Part shown: positions 1-7,415 of the stretch, piece after piece
Numbering within the stretch: the first letter of the stretch is position 1
How the letters are laid out: each line of letters starts with the position of its first letter
NCBI RefSeq assembly: GCF_017349295.1
Contig: NZ_JAFMPK010000027.1
Coordinates: forward strand, 62,001-126,000
Reading direction: 5' to 3'
Origin: Myceligenerans salitolerans
Lineage (GTDB): Bacteria > Actinomycetota > Actinomycetes > Actinomycetales > Cellulomonadaceae
DNA length: 64,000 nucleotides
Position numbers and translations under genes: made by a program
The notes under the pieces: generated by a model
Told to the model about the DNA's origin: nothing
The model's input: the letters and a program-made list of their open reading frames with translations, nothing else
Database searches by the model: none

Positions 1-279
1 CGTGCGTGTCGCGGTCAGCCCGTCCATGCGCGGCATACGGATGTCCATGAGCACCACGTCGGGGCGGAGCCGGCGCACGAGCTCCAGCCCGGCGGCGCCG
101 TCGGACGCCTCGCCGACGACCTCGACGTCGGACGCACCACCGAGGATCAGCTTGAGCCCGGCGCGGACCAGGGTCTCGTCGTCGACGAGGAGGACCTTGA
201 TCCGGGACGACGGCGGGCCGGGGGTGGGCCGGCCGGCGCCGGCACCTGCTGGTCGGAACTCGGTCGCGTCGCTCGTCAT
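1..279 (-). CDS. Response regulator, receiver domain (3' part outside window)
   Basis: This is the cytoplasmic output half of a two-component system; only the first 93 codons are present and the gene continues past the left edge. After a proline/glycine-rich leader of about 25 residues, the receiver domain starts with KVLLVDDETLVRAGLK, which supplies the acidic pair DD. The phospho-acceptor Asp lies in DVVLMDIRMPRMDG, followed by GLTATR. The motifs are typical of NarL/FixJ (LuxR-type) regulators, which pair with the HisKA_3 kinase class encoded just upstream; the DNA-binding domain would be off the edge, so that subclass is inferred. The ATG (279-277) overlaps the kinase stop codon in an ATGA, which implies translational coupling. 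Confidence 0.9.
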   Translation of the reverse strand, partial: MTSDATEFRPAGAGAGRPTPGPPSSRIKVLLVDDETLVRAGLKLILGGASDVEVVGEASDGAAGLELVRRLRPDVVLMDIRMPRMDGLTATRT

Positions 280-1571
280 GATGCCGCCCACGGTAGCCAG
301 GCCCGCACCACGAAGCGACCACCGTCCGGCCCGTACCGCAGGTGCCCGCCGGCGAGCTCGGTGCGCTCGGTCAGGCCCATGAGGCCCAGGCCCGACGCGG
401 GGAGCTCGTCCCGCGTGCCCTGCACCCGGGGATTCGCGACCGTCAGGTCGAGGCCGTCGCCGGGCATGCCGGCGATCGTCACGACAACCGGCTTGCCGGG
501 GGCGTGCTTGCGCGCGTTGGTCAGCCCTTCCTGCACGATCCGGTACGCCGTGCGCGAGACCGCCTCGGCCAGGCTCTCGCCCGGCCCGCGACCGCCGGCC
601 TCGGTGTCACCGGTCGCCCGGTCGTCGTGGAACGTGACGTCCACACCCGCCGACCGGCATTCGTCCAGCAGCGCCGGCAGTTCCTCCAGCGTGGGCTGCG
701 GCCGGTGCACGTCGTCGCCCTCCGTGCCGAGCACCGCACCGCCTTCGGGCAGGTCGCGGAGGACACCCAGGATCTCCCGCAGCTCCTTCATCGCGGCGTG
801 CGCGGAGTCGCGGATGGTCTCGGCGGTGCGCGTCACCTCCTGGCGCGGCAGGTCCTTGCGGTAGGCGAGCCCGCCGGCGTGCATCGCGACCAGGGAGATG
901 CGATGCGCGAGGACGTCGTGCATCTCACGGGCGATCCGTGCCCGCTCGTTGGCACGGGCCTGCGCCACGCGGCCCGCCTGCTCGCGTTCCGCCGTCTCGG
1001 CACGCAGCACCAGGGAACGGACGTGGTCGCGGCGCAGCCCGATGTACGCGCCGATGGTGACGAGCAGGACGTAGTACATGACGCCGCCGACACCGACGTC
1101 GAACACGCCGTTCCACACCGGGTCGGTGACGTAGGGGGACACTTTCAGGTACGCCGTGTAGGCGGCGACGTGCACCACGCCGACGACCCCGATCGCCGTC
1201 CAGCGCCGGGTGGTCGCCAGCGAGACGATCACCATCGCCGCGGCGCCCGTGGCTGAGGTGGACGCCGCCGTGAAGCACGTCAGCACGAGGGCGACGGTGA
1301 ACGGCCACCTGCGCCGCAGGTGCATGAGGCCGAGGGAGAGCAGTCCGAGGAAGAGGTCCAGCGCCGCCAGCCCGCCGGACTGGACGGCACGGTCCCCCAG
1401 TTCCTCCTGCCAGGCGATGGCGGCTATTCCGAGGAACCCGAAGCACGCGGCGACCACCGTGCGCCAGATCGCGCCCCAGACGCGTCGCCCCCGGCTCTGC
1501 ACCAGCGGTGCCCCGGCCCGGACGGCCGGGCGGGCGTCGGCACCCGGCGGGCTCGCGGCGACCGCGGTCAC
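276..1571 (-). CDS. Sensor histidine kinase, HisKA_3/NarL-partner type
   Basis: This membrane sensor kinase of 431 residues should phosphorylate the response regulator encoded directly downstream. The N-terminal half carries about five hydrophobic segments. A short coiled linker (ETAEREQAGRVAQARANERA) leads to the HisKA_3 dimerisation motif REMHDVLAHRISLV, with the phospho-accepting His near residue 218. A C-terminal ATPase domain follows, with the N-box EGLTNARKHAPG and a G-box SGLGLMGLTERTE. I chose the GTG at 1571-1569 because it overlaps the upstream TGA as GTGA and because the preceding open codons lie inside the upstream gene. Arrangement and motifs resemble DesK/LiaS-type kinases that often control a neighbouring ABC exporter, here the divergent pair at 2481-3991. 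The stimulus is unknown. Confidence 0.9.
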   Translation of the reverse strand: MTAVAASPPGADARPAVRAGAPLVQSRGRRVWGAIWRTVVAACFGFLGIAAIAWQEELGDRAVQSGGLAALDLFLGLLSLGLMHLRRRWPFTVALVLTCFTAASTSATGAAAMVIVSLATTRRWTAIGVVGVVHVAAYTAYLKVSPYVTDPVWNGVFDVGVGGVMYYVLLVTIGAYIGLRRDHVRSLVLRAETAEREQAGRVAQARANERARIAREMHDVLAHRISLVAMHAGGLAYRKDLPRQEVTRTAETIRDSAHAAMKELREILGVLRDLPEGGAVLGTEGDDVHRPQPTLEELPALLDECRSAGVDVTFHDDRATGDTEAGGRGPGESLAEAVSRTAYRIVQEGLTNARKHAPGKPVVVTIAGMPGDGLDLTVANPRVQGTRDELPASGLGLMGLTERTELAGGHLRYGPDGGRFVVRAWLPWAAS

Positions 1572-2296
1572 TGCAGCCGCCCGAACGCGTCCGCGGCGAG
1601 CAGGAAGCCCACGATGCCGAGCGTCCACGCCAGCAGGTCGCCGCTGCGCCTGCCGAACCACTCGTTGATGCGGCCGAGCGCCGGTTCGATCGCCCGGGCC
1701 GCCCCCACCCGGAGGGCGAGCAGGAGCAGCGCGGGGGCCACCATCACCGCGCAGTAGGCCACGAGCACGAGCGCGCCCGCGACCACGCCGATCCCGTTCG
1801 CCGTCAGGATGCCGATCGCGGCGAGGTACGGCAGCATCGAGGCCGCCTCGACCAGCCCGGCACCCAGCGCGGTGGCGACCACGGTGCCGGCGGACGCCTC
1901 CGCGCCCACGAGCCGGCCCTTCCAGCGCTCCATGGCCGACACCCGGCCCGACCGCTCACGACGTTCCTTCCGCCACCTGCCCACGGGACCGTCGAACAAG
2001 AAGCTCGCCAGGAAGAGCGCCACGCCGAGGACGAGCTGGATCCGGTCCAGCACGCGGGCGTCGTCCCTGCTCTCCAGGAACTGCAGGGCGCTGTCGGCGC
2101 CGGCGTGCAGGGCGACACCCAGCACCCAGTAGAAGAGGGCGATGGCCCCCAGATAGGCCAGTACGGCGGCCGGCCTGATCCTCGGTTGCGCCAGCATGAA
2201 CACCGGCAGGCCCAGCGTGCCGATGCTCGTGCTGTCCACGAGTGCGAGCCCGGCCAGTACCGCCAGCAGCGGCCCGGCAAGGGTCAGGCCTTCCAT
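1568..2296 (-). CDS. GAP-family (SfLAP-like) integral membrane protein
   Basis: A 242-residue hydrophobic protein with about six membrane segments. The opening EGLTLAGPLLAVLAGLALVDS and the LGLPVFMLAQPR segment match the actinobacterial GAP family (Pfam SfLAP, named from the mycobacterial sulfolipid-1-addressing protein). Some family members help export or position glycolipids in the envelope, but most are uncharacterised. The start at 2296 follows a GGAGAG ribosome site at good spacing; an ATG 36 nt upstream lacks one. It is first in an overlapping operon with the kinase and regulator, so it may be part of the sensing device or an envelope target. That role is inference only. Confidence 0.75.
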   Translation of the reverse strand: MEGLTLAGPLLAVLAGLALVDSTSIGTLGLPVFMLAQPRIRPAAVLAYLGAIALFYWVLGVALHAGADSALQFLESRDDARVLDRIQLVLGVALFLASFLFDGPVGRWRKERRERSGRVSAMERWKGRLVGAEASAGTVVATALGAGLVEAASMLPYLAAIGILTANGIGVVAGALVLVAYCAVMVAPALLLLALRVGAARAIEPALGRINEWFGRRSGDLLAWTLGIVGFLLAADAFGRLQ

Positions 2297-2480
2297 CGCG
2301 TCTCTCCGCTCTTCGTGTCCGCAGGTCGTCATGAAACTACCCGGGCCGCCGCCGTCGGACATCGTCCGAAAGGGCGACGTCGCGCGGCCGATCGGAGGAC
2401 CGTCGCCGAGCCTTCCGGCCGACCAGGTCGCGAGCCTTCGGCCGATGTGCCGGCGGCACCCGGCACGGGACCGTGGAGCC
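2297..2480. promoter_or_regulatory. Divergent intergenic region, two-component operon / ABC-2 exporter
   Basis: These 184 bases separate the GAP-kinase-regulator operon (minus) from the ABC exporter (plus) and must hold both promoters. I could not identify a convincing pair of -35/-10 boxes or an inverted repeat for the response regulator. The plus-strand gene has only a weak ribosome site (GGAG ending 3 nt before ATG). Confidence 0.4.
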
Positions 2481-3245
2481 ATGATCACCGCAGACCACCT
2501 CACCAGGAGATACGGCGACGTCACCGCCGTCGGCAACGTGACCTTCGAGGCCCGCCCGGGCCTCGTCACCGGGTTCCTCGGACCCAACGGAGCGGGGAAG
2601 TCCACCACGATGCGCATGCTGTGCGGGCTCACACCGGTCACCTCCGGCACGGCGCACGTGCTGGGCGTCCCGTTCCGCGAACTCTCCAATCCGGGACGCC
2701 GGGTCGGCGTGCTGCTCGACGCCGCGGCCCAGCACTCCGGCCGTACGGGCCGTGAGGCGCTCACGCTCTCGGCGATGCTCATGGGAGTCGGCCGGCGCCG
2801 CGTCACCGAGGTCCTCGAGCTCGTGGGTCTCACGGCCAAGGAGGCCGACCGCCGCGTCAAGGGCTACTCGCTCGGGATGCGGCAGCGGCTCGGGATCGCG
2901 AACGCCCTTCTGGGCGAGCCCGAGGTGCTCATCCTCGACGAGCCCGCCAACGGCCTCGATCCCGCCGGCATCCGCTGGATGCGGGACCTGCTGCGCGACT
3001 TCGCCCGGTCCGGCGGCACCGTCCTGCTCTCCTCCCACCTGTTGCACGAGGTCGAGCGGGTCGCCGACGAGATCGTCGTGATCGGCAACGGGCGGATCGT
3101 CGCCCAGGGATCCACCGAGGTCCTGCTGTCCCACTCGCAGAGGTCCCTGGAGGACCTGTTCCTCGACCTGACCGCGGACGTCTCCCGTGACGGAACGGAC
3201 CCCGCAGCTGCTGCCACCGACTCCGCCAGGGAGGACGCCCGATGA
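2481..3245 (+). CDS. ABC exporter ATP-binding protein
   Basis: Cytoplasmic ATPase subunit (254 residues) of an ABC-2 type exporter that works with the permease encoded next. It has Walker A GPNGAGKSTT near residue 40, a signature region YSLGMRQRLGIA in place of LSGGQ, Walker B VLILDEPANGLDP and the H-loop LLSSHLLHEVE. The YSLGMRQR signature is characteristic of the drug/bacitracin-type (BcrA/CcmA-like) subfamily. The ATG at 2481 starts the conserved MITADHLTRRYG; open codons upstream are in the promoter region. It overlaps the permease start as ATGA. The adjacent divergent two-component system suggests induction by an envelope-active compound, which is inference. Confidence 0.9.
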   Translation: MITADHLTRRYGDVTAVGNVTFEARPGLVTGFLGPNGAGKSTTMRMLCGLTPVTSGTAHVLGVPFRELSNPGRRVGVLLDAAAQHSGRTGREALTLSAMLMGVGRRRVTEVLELVGLTAKEADRRVKGYSLGMRQRLGIANALLGEPEVLILDEPANGLDPAGIRWMRDLLRDFARSGGTVLLSSHLLHEVERVADEIVVIGNGRIVAQGSTEVLLSHSQRSLEDLFLDLTADVSRDGTDPAAAATDSAREDAR

Positions 3246-3991
3246 CCGCCATCCCCTTCGCCCGCCTGACGCTCGTCGAGTGGCGCAAGCAGCTCGACAC
3301 CAGCGCCGGCCTCTGGCTGCTGATCTCGATCGCCCTCGTCACCGCGGCGGTACTGGCGGTGATGGCGTTCATCGGCGAGGGAGCCACGAGCTTCGAGGCG
3401 CTCTACTTCGGCACCTCCACCCCGATGGCCCTGCTGCTGCCGATCGTGGGCATCCTCGCCGCCACCTCGGAGTGGTCCCAGCGCACCGGGCTGATCACGT
3501 TCACGCTCGAACCACGGCGCACACGTGTCGGCCTCGCGAAGCTCGTGAGTGCTCTGGGTTCCGGCATCGTGTTCTTCGGCGTGGCGGTGTTCCTGGCCGC
3601 CACCTTCCACCTCGCCGTGGTCACCTTCACGGACGCGACGGCGGCGTGGGAGATTCCCGCCGGCGCGCTGTGGGGCGGCCTGCTCCTGACCGCCGTCTAC
3701 ATGGCCCAGGGCGTCGCGTTCGGTGCCCTCATCCAGAACACGGCAGGCGCGATCGTGGCGTTCTTCGCGCTTCCCACCGCGTTCACGCTCATCGGCTCCC
3801 TCGTCGGAGCCGTCCGGGACGCGATGCCCTGGATCGACCTGACCACGGCCACCGAGCCGCTCCTCCTCGACGCCGGTGCGATGACGGGAGAGCAGTGGGC
3901 CCACGTCGCGACGGCATCGGCGATCTGGCTGCTGCTCCCGCTGGCCCTGGGTCTCGTCCGGATCGCACGCTCGGAGATCAAGTCCTCCTGA
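3242..3991 (+). CDS. ABC-2 type permease
   Basis: Membrane subunit (249 residues) partnering the ATPase encoded immediately upstream, with a 4-base overlap. About six hydrophobic segments are visible, starting with LWLLISIALVTAAVLAVMAF and ending with AIWLLLPLALGLVRIA. The N-terminal amphipathic stretch LTLVEWRKQLDTSAG is the usual coupling region of ABC-2 permeases (compare 'E..K'). The segment ALIQNTAGAIVAFFALPTAF is typical of BcrB/NatB-like exporters. The substrate cannot be read from sequence. The gene ends 18 bases before a strong hairpin shared with the convergent gene. Confidence 0.85.
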   Translation: MTAIPFARLTLVEWRKQLDTSAGLWLLISIALVTAAVLAVMAFIGEGATSFEALYFGTSTPMALLLPIVGILAATSEWSQRTGLITFTLEPRRTRVGLAKLVSALGSGIVFFGVAVFLAATFHLAVVTFTDATAAWEIPAGALWGGLLLTAVYMAQGVAFGALIQNTAGAIVAFFALPTAFTLIGSLVGAVRDAMPWIDLTTATEPLLLDAGAMTGEQWAHVATASAIWLLLPLALGLVRIARSEIKSS

Positions 3992-4009
3992 GCCCGGCCT
4001 CGGCGGGTA

Positions 4010-4041
4010 GGCGGGCGCGACCGGAAACGGTCGGGCCCGCC
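4010..4041. terminator. Bidirectional hairpin between convergent genes
   Basis: GGCGGGC and GCCCGCC (7 bp) enclose one mismatch and a second 6-bp stem CGACCG/CGGTCG capped by a GAAA tetraloop. It lies between the ABC-2 permease stop (3991) and the stop of the minus-strand gene (4043), so it can serve both. There is no U-run beyond two T's. Confidence 0.7.
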
Positions 4042-4042
4042 T

Positions 4043-5974
4043 TCAGGGCTCCATGTCGTCGTGGAGCACGACGCGGGAGAGCTCGTAGCCGCCTCCCGGG
4101 AGACGCCAGTAGTGCATCCGGCGGGCGGACGGCGTATTGACCTGCAAGGACACACGCCAGCACGCCGCGCCGTCGTCCCTGACCCGCTGGGGATCGTCAC
4201 CGCCGAGACCCGAGCGCAGCGGGTGCACCTGGAGGCCGTTCATCTCCGGCGCCCGGCCGGTCACCACGTGCACGACCGTCCGCAGCACCTTGTCGCGCGA
4301 GATCCCCTCGACGGTCTCCAGCGACTCGAGGAACCGCGACCCGAGCGCGTACTCCTCGAGCGGCCAGCGGTCCTTCTCCCCGGCCGGGACGATCTGCGCC
4401 CACGTCTGGGTCACCTCGAACCGGAACTGCTCGGCCGGGTCGGCGAAGTACCGCTCCGTCGTCACCTCGACGTCCCGGCCGAGCTCCCGCCGGTACGCGG
4501 CCGACTTCGACTTCTCCGCCCGCAGCTGCGCCCGCGAGCGTTCGAGCTGCTGGTCGCGCCGGTCCACCTGGTCACGGAGATCGGCCACGTACCGGCGCAG
4601 TTCGTCGAGCTCCACCTCGGCGCGGCGCTTCTCGACCTTGACGTGGATCAGGTCCTTCTCCAGCCGCGTCACCTGGGCCTTCTCCGCGTCGAGCGCGAGG
4701 CTGAGGTCCCGGACCGCCTTCTTGCTCCCGGAGGAGCCGTGCGCCCCGTTCCCCCGGGTGGCGGCTCCCCTGCTGTCGTCCGGTGGCGCCGGCAGGGGGG
4801 CCGCGGCGTCCCCCGCGATCCGCGCGGCGATGTCACCGGGTGTCGGACGGCGCCTGGCCTCGTCCGGTGGCGCGCCGACGCCGCGGTCCTGCGGTTCCCC
4901 GCCCCGGCCGTTCGCCACCTCCGCCGGCGTCGGGATGCGGATCGGCCCGCTCCCCGGTTCCGGCTCCCGGAGCGACGTGTCCGGCGGGAGCAGCCACGGC
5001 GGCCCCCCGTCCAGGAGCGACAGGGCGGGCAGCGGCTCGTCGGACTCGTCCACGTCGTCGAGCCGGAGCGTGATGCCGTCACCGGGCGCCTGCATGACGC
5101 GCGCGAGCACCACCTCACCGGGGGTGAACAGGTCGTCGAGCGCGTCGAGCGCGTTGCCCGTCACCCGCTCACGAGGCACCCTGACGTGAACGGCCGGCGC
5201 CACCGCGATCGTCACGGCGGCCTCGGTCACCGACTCCACCCGACCGAGAATTACTTTACCTACCCTGTAGGTATTTTTGACAGCACGGCGTTGCGCCGCG
5301 TCGTCGGGAAGCATGCCGCGCGTGTCGAGCGTCCCACGACCGGCGTCGTGGCGCCCGCGGACCTTCATGCCGCGCCGGAAGATGCTCTGCAACGGCACCC
5401 CGGGAAGAGTGAGTTCCTCGGCGACGGAGGCCTGCCCGCCGTCGTCCAGCTCGATCAGGGCGCGGGAACCCAGCACGCCCTGCACCGTCCCGCGGGCCTC
5501 GGCGGCCCCGGAGCCCGGACCGCCCGCGGCCGCCCCGGCGGCACCCGCGAGGCCGGCCCGCACCGCGGCCGACAGCGCGTCGCTCACGAGGCGGTCGCGC
5601 ACCTTCGGCCCGTCGGCCAGGGAGTAGGCGAAGTGCAGAGGAGATCGGCGCAGGTCGTGGACCCAGTCGAGCCCGGTGGGGTAGACCCGCGACGCACCGC
5701 CGTACACCTGCGTGTACTCGGGCATGCCGCGCGAGAACGCCCAGGACACGTCCCCGGTCGGGATGACCACGACCTCGGCGAGCCCGGCGACGTCGTCGAG
5801 CACGCGCTGCGGGTCGACATACGGCGTGGTGCGGCCGGCGGGCGTGGAGATGACCACCACGGGCCAGGCCCGGTTCGGGACCTGGAGGAAACGGGCGAAG
5901 TCGCGCGCCTCGTCCTCGCCGGCGATCCTGTGCAGGCCGGTGGGCACCGAGATGTTCACCGCCCCGTTCGCCAT
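4043..5974 (-). CDS. Unknown protein with S1-like domains, coiled coil and RelE-like C-terminus
   Basis: A 643-residue protein I do not recognise. Residues 1-118 form a compact alpha/beta domain with PVVVISTP (38-45), a VVVIPTG strand and the conserved-looking stretch EYTQVYGGASRVYPTG (86-101). Two regions resemble S1/OB RNA-binding folds: about 160-207 (GTVQGVLGSRALIELDDG) and 236-305 (VGKVILGRVESVTEAAVTI ... RLDDVD). A Pro/Gly-rich disordered linker (310-418) leads to a charged coiled coil (420-500). The last 130 residues end in WRVSLQ ... ARRMHYWRLP ... HDDMEP, which reminds me of RelE/HigB-type toxin folds, though no assignment is certain. The start follows GGGAGGTG. The gene stands alone, and an AT-rich palindrome lies inside it (see 5251-5281). 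An RNA-directed regulator or stress/defence effector is a guess. Confidence 0.6.
   Translation of the reverse strand: MANGAVNISVPTGLHRIAGEDEARDFARFLQVPNRAWPVVVISTPAGRTTPYVDPQRVLDDVAGLAEVVVIPTGDVSWAFSRGMPEYTQVYGGASRVYPTGLDWVHDLRRSPLHFAYSLADGPKVRDRLVSDALSAAVRAGLAGAAGAAAGGPGSGAAEARGTVQGVLGSRALIELDDGGQASVAEELTLPGVPLQSIFRRGMKVRGRHDAGRGTLDTRGMLPDDAAQRRAVKNTYRVGKVILGRVESVTEAAVTIAVAPAVHVRVPRERVTGNALDALDDLFTPGEVVLARVMQAPGDGITLRLDDVDESDEPLPALSLLDGGPPWLLPPDTSLREPEPGSGPIRIPTPAEVANGRGGEPQDRGVGAPPDEARRRPTPGDIAARIAGDAAAPLPAPPDDSRGAATRGNGAHGSSGSKKAVRDLSLALDAEKAQVTRLEKDLIHVKVEKRRAEVELDELRRYVADLRDQVDRRDQQLERSRAQLRAEKSKSAAYRRELGRDVEVTTERYFADPAEQFRFEVTQTWAQIVPAGEKDRWPLEEYALGSRFLESLETVEGISRDKVLRTVVHVVTGRAPEMNGLQVHPLRSGLGGDDPQRVRDDGAACWRVSLQVNTPSARRMHYWRLPGGGYELSRVVLHDDMEP
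5251..5281. promoter_or_regulatory. Intragenic AT-rich palindrome matching the gene's own upstream region
   Basis: Inside the 643-codon gene (codons about 232-242) a short AT-rich patch interrupts otherwise GC-rich sequence. It contains TACCTAC-CCT-GTAGGTA (5257-5273), a perfect 7-bp inverted repeat. The flanks TTACTTTACC (5251-5260) and GTATTTTTGAC (5271-5281) recur as TTACTTCACC (5995-6004) and GTATTTGCCTGAC (6022-6034) in the gene's promoter region. The codons used here (AAA, AAT, AGG, GTA, ATT) are rare in this genome. It could be an auxiliary operator or an internal promoter; function is inferred only from the repetition. Confidence 0.4.
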
Positions 5975-6120
5975 GCCACACCTCCCTGTCTGCGTTACTT
6001 CACCCTATCGTTCGTTACTGAGTATTTGCCTGACGCACGCCAGATCCGCACGGTGTCGTGTCCTGATCCGTCACGCGCCACCTCGCGGACCCCCGCCGCG
6101 ATCACCTCTACGATCGAAGG
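5975..6120. promoter_or_regulatory. Divergent promoter region, unknown 643-aa gene / mrp
   Basis: For the minus-strand gene, a TAGGGT (-10-like, complement of 6002-6007) sits about 30 nt before the start, and the TTACTTCACC/GTATTT elements that recur inside the gene flank it. For the plus-strand gene, TACGAT at 6109-6114 stands exactly 6 nt before the GTG at 6121, the spacing expected of a leaderless transcript. No ribosome site with proper spacing precedes that GTG. Confidence 0.55.
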
Positions 6121-7272
6121 GTGACTCCCACCAGCTCCACGACCATCGAGACCCGCGTCCGCGAGGCGCTCACGCGCGTCCTCGACCCCGAGATCCGCCG
6201 GCCCATCACGGAACTGGACATGGTGCGCTCCGTCAGCGCGTCGGACGACGGAGCGGCCGGCGCGCACGTCACCGTCGGCGTGGACCTCACCGTCGCCGGG
6301 TGTCCCATGAAGTCGACGCTCGTGGCCGACGTGACGGCGGCGGCGAGCGCCGTCGACGGCGTGGCCGGGGTGGACGTGGACCTGGGGGTGATGACGCCCG
6401 ATCAGCGTGCCGCCCTGCGGACCAGGCTGCGCGGGGGCACCGGCGAGCCGGTGATCCCGTTCGCCCAGCCGGGCTCGCTGACGAAGGTGTACGCGGTCGC
6501 GTCGGGCAAGGGCGGCGTCGGCAAGTCCTCCGTGACGGCGAACCTGGCCGTGGCGATGGCCGCGGACGGCTTGAACGTGGGCGTGATCGACGCGGACATC
6601 TACGGTTTCTCGATCCCGCGGATGCTGGGCGTCGACCGCCAGCCGACGCGGGTGGACAACATGCTGCTGCCCCCGGTGGCCCACGGGGTCAAGGTCGTGT
6701 CGATCGGCATGTTCGTGCCGGACGGGCAGCCGGTGGTGTGGCGCGGGCCGATGCTGCACCGGGCACTGGAGCAGTTCCTGGCGGACGTCTACTGGGGCGA
6801 CCTCGACGTGCTGCTGCTGGACCTGCCGCCCGGGACCGGCGACATCGCCATCTCGGTGGCGCAGCTGCTGCCGCGCTCCGAGGTGCTGGTCGTGACCACG
6901 CCGCAGGCCGCGGCGGCCGAGGTCGCCGAACGGGCCGGATCGGTCGCCACGCAGACGTCGCAGAGCGTCGTGGGGGTGGTGGAGAACATGTCCTGGCTCA
7001 CGCAGCCGGACGGGTCACGCCTCCACCTGTTCGGTGAGGGCGGCGGTGCTCACGTCTCGGCGCGGCTGGGCGACCTCCTCGGCACGGAGGTGCCGCTGCT
7101 CGGCCAGATCCCGCTCGACGTCGCGGTCCGCGAGGGCGGGGACCAGGGAACGCCCGTGGCGCTGGCGGCCCCGGAGTCCCCGGCGGCCGTCGTCCTGGGC
7201 GAGGTGGCCCGCACGCTTGCCGCACGGAAGCGGGGACTGGCGGGAATGCAGCTCGGCGTGACGCCCGCGTGA
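6121..7272 (+). CDS. mrp: Mrp/ApbC-type P-loop ATPase with N-terminal MIP18 domain
   Basis: Cytosolic Mrp/NBP35-family ATPase (383 residues) thought to carry Fe-S clusters to apo-proteins. Residues 1-90 are an MIP18 (DUF59) domain with the conserved Cys in VAGCPMKS (Cys61). The deviant Walker A motif GKGGVGKSS lies at 129-137, followed by DADIYGFSIPRMLG and the Walker B-like DVLLLDLPPGTGD. The C-terminal CxxC that binds the bridging cluster in many Mrp proteins is absent: after MSW the sequence reads LTQPDG. That loss is, to my knowledge, common in actinobacterial Mrp. The start GTG has a TACGAT box 6 nt upstream, so the mRNA is probably leaderless. No partner genes are adjacent. Confidence 0.9.
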   Translation: MTPTSSTTIETRVREALTRVLDPEIRRPITELDMVRSVSASDDGAAGAHVTVGVDLTVAGCPMKSTLVADVTAAASAVDGVAGVDVDLGVMTPDQRAALRTRLRGGTGEPVIPFAQPGSLTKVYAVASGKGGVGKSSVTANLAVAMAADGLNVGVIDADIYGFSIPRMLGVDRQPTRVDNMLLPPVAHGVKVVSIGMFVPDGQPVVWRGPMLHRALEQFLADVYWGDLDVLLLDLPPGTGDIAISVAQLLPRSEVLVVTTPQAAAAEVAERAGSVATQTSQSVVGVVENMSWLTQPDGSRLHLFGEGGGAHVSARLGDLLGTEVPLLGQIPLDVAVREGGDQGTPVALAAPESPAAVVLGEVARTLAARKRGLAGMQLGVTPA

Positions 7273-7402
7273 CGTCCGGGCGCGGATCCCCCTGAGGAGT
7301 CGGGGCGCCACGGTCGACCCGAACATCACGGTCATGATGACCGGCGAGCCCTGCGCGGACCTCATCACGCGAGACAGGGCCTGACGGCGCGTGACCGCCA
7401 CA

Positions 7403-7408
7403 TAGGAT
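7403..7408 (+). promoter_or_regulatory. -10 box of leaderless galK
   Basis: TAGGAT ends 7 nt before the ATG at 7416, with CTGACG (7381-7386) 16 bp further upstream as a possible -35. No Shine-Dalgarno sequence precedes the ATG. Confidence 0.6.
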
Positions 7409-7415
7409 CTGGCCC

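Noticed and set aside
7273-7384. Coding-looking stretch (ATVDPNITVMMTGEP) between mrp and galK
   Set aside because: The frame has no start codon before its last 17 codons and no ribosome site; too short to support as a gene or a remnant.
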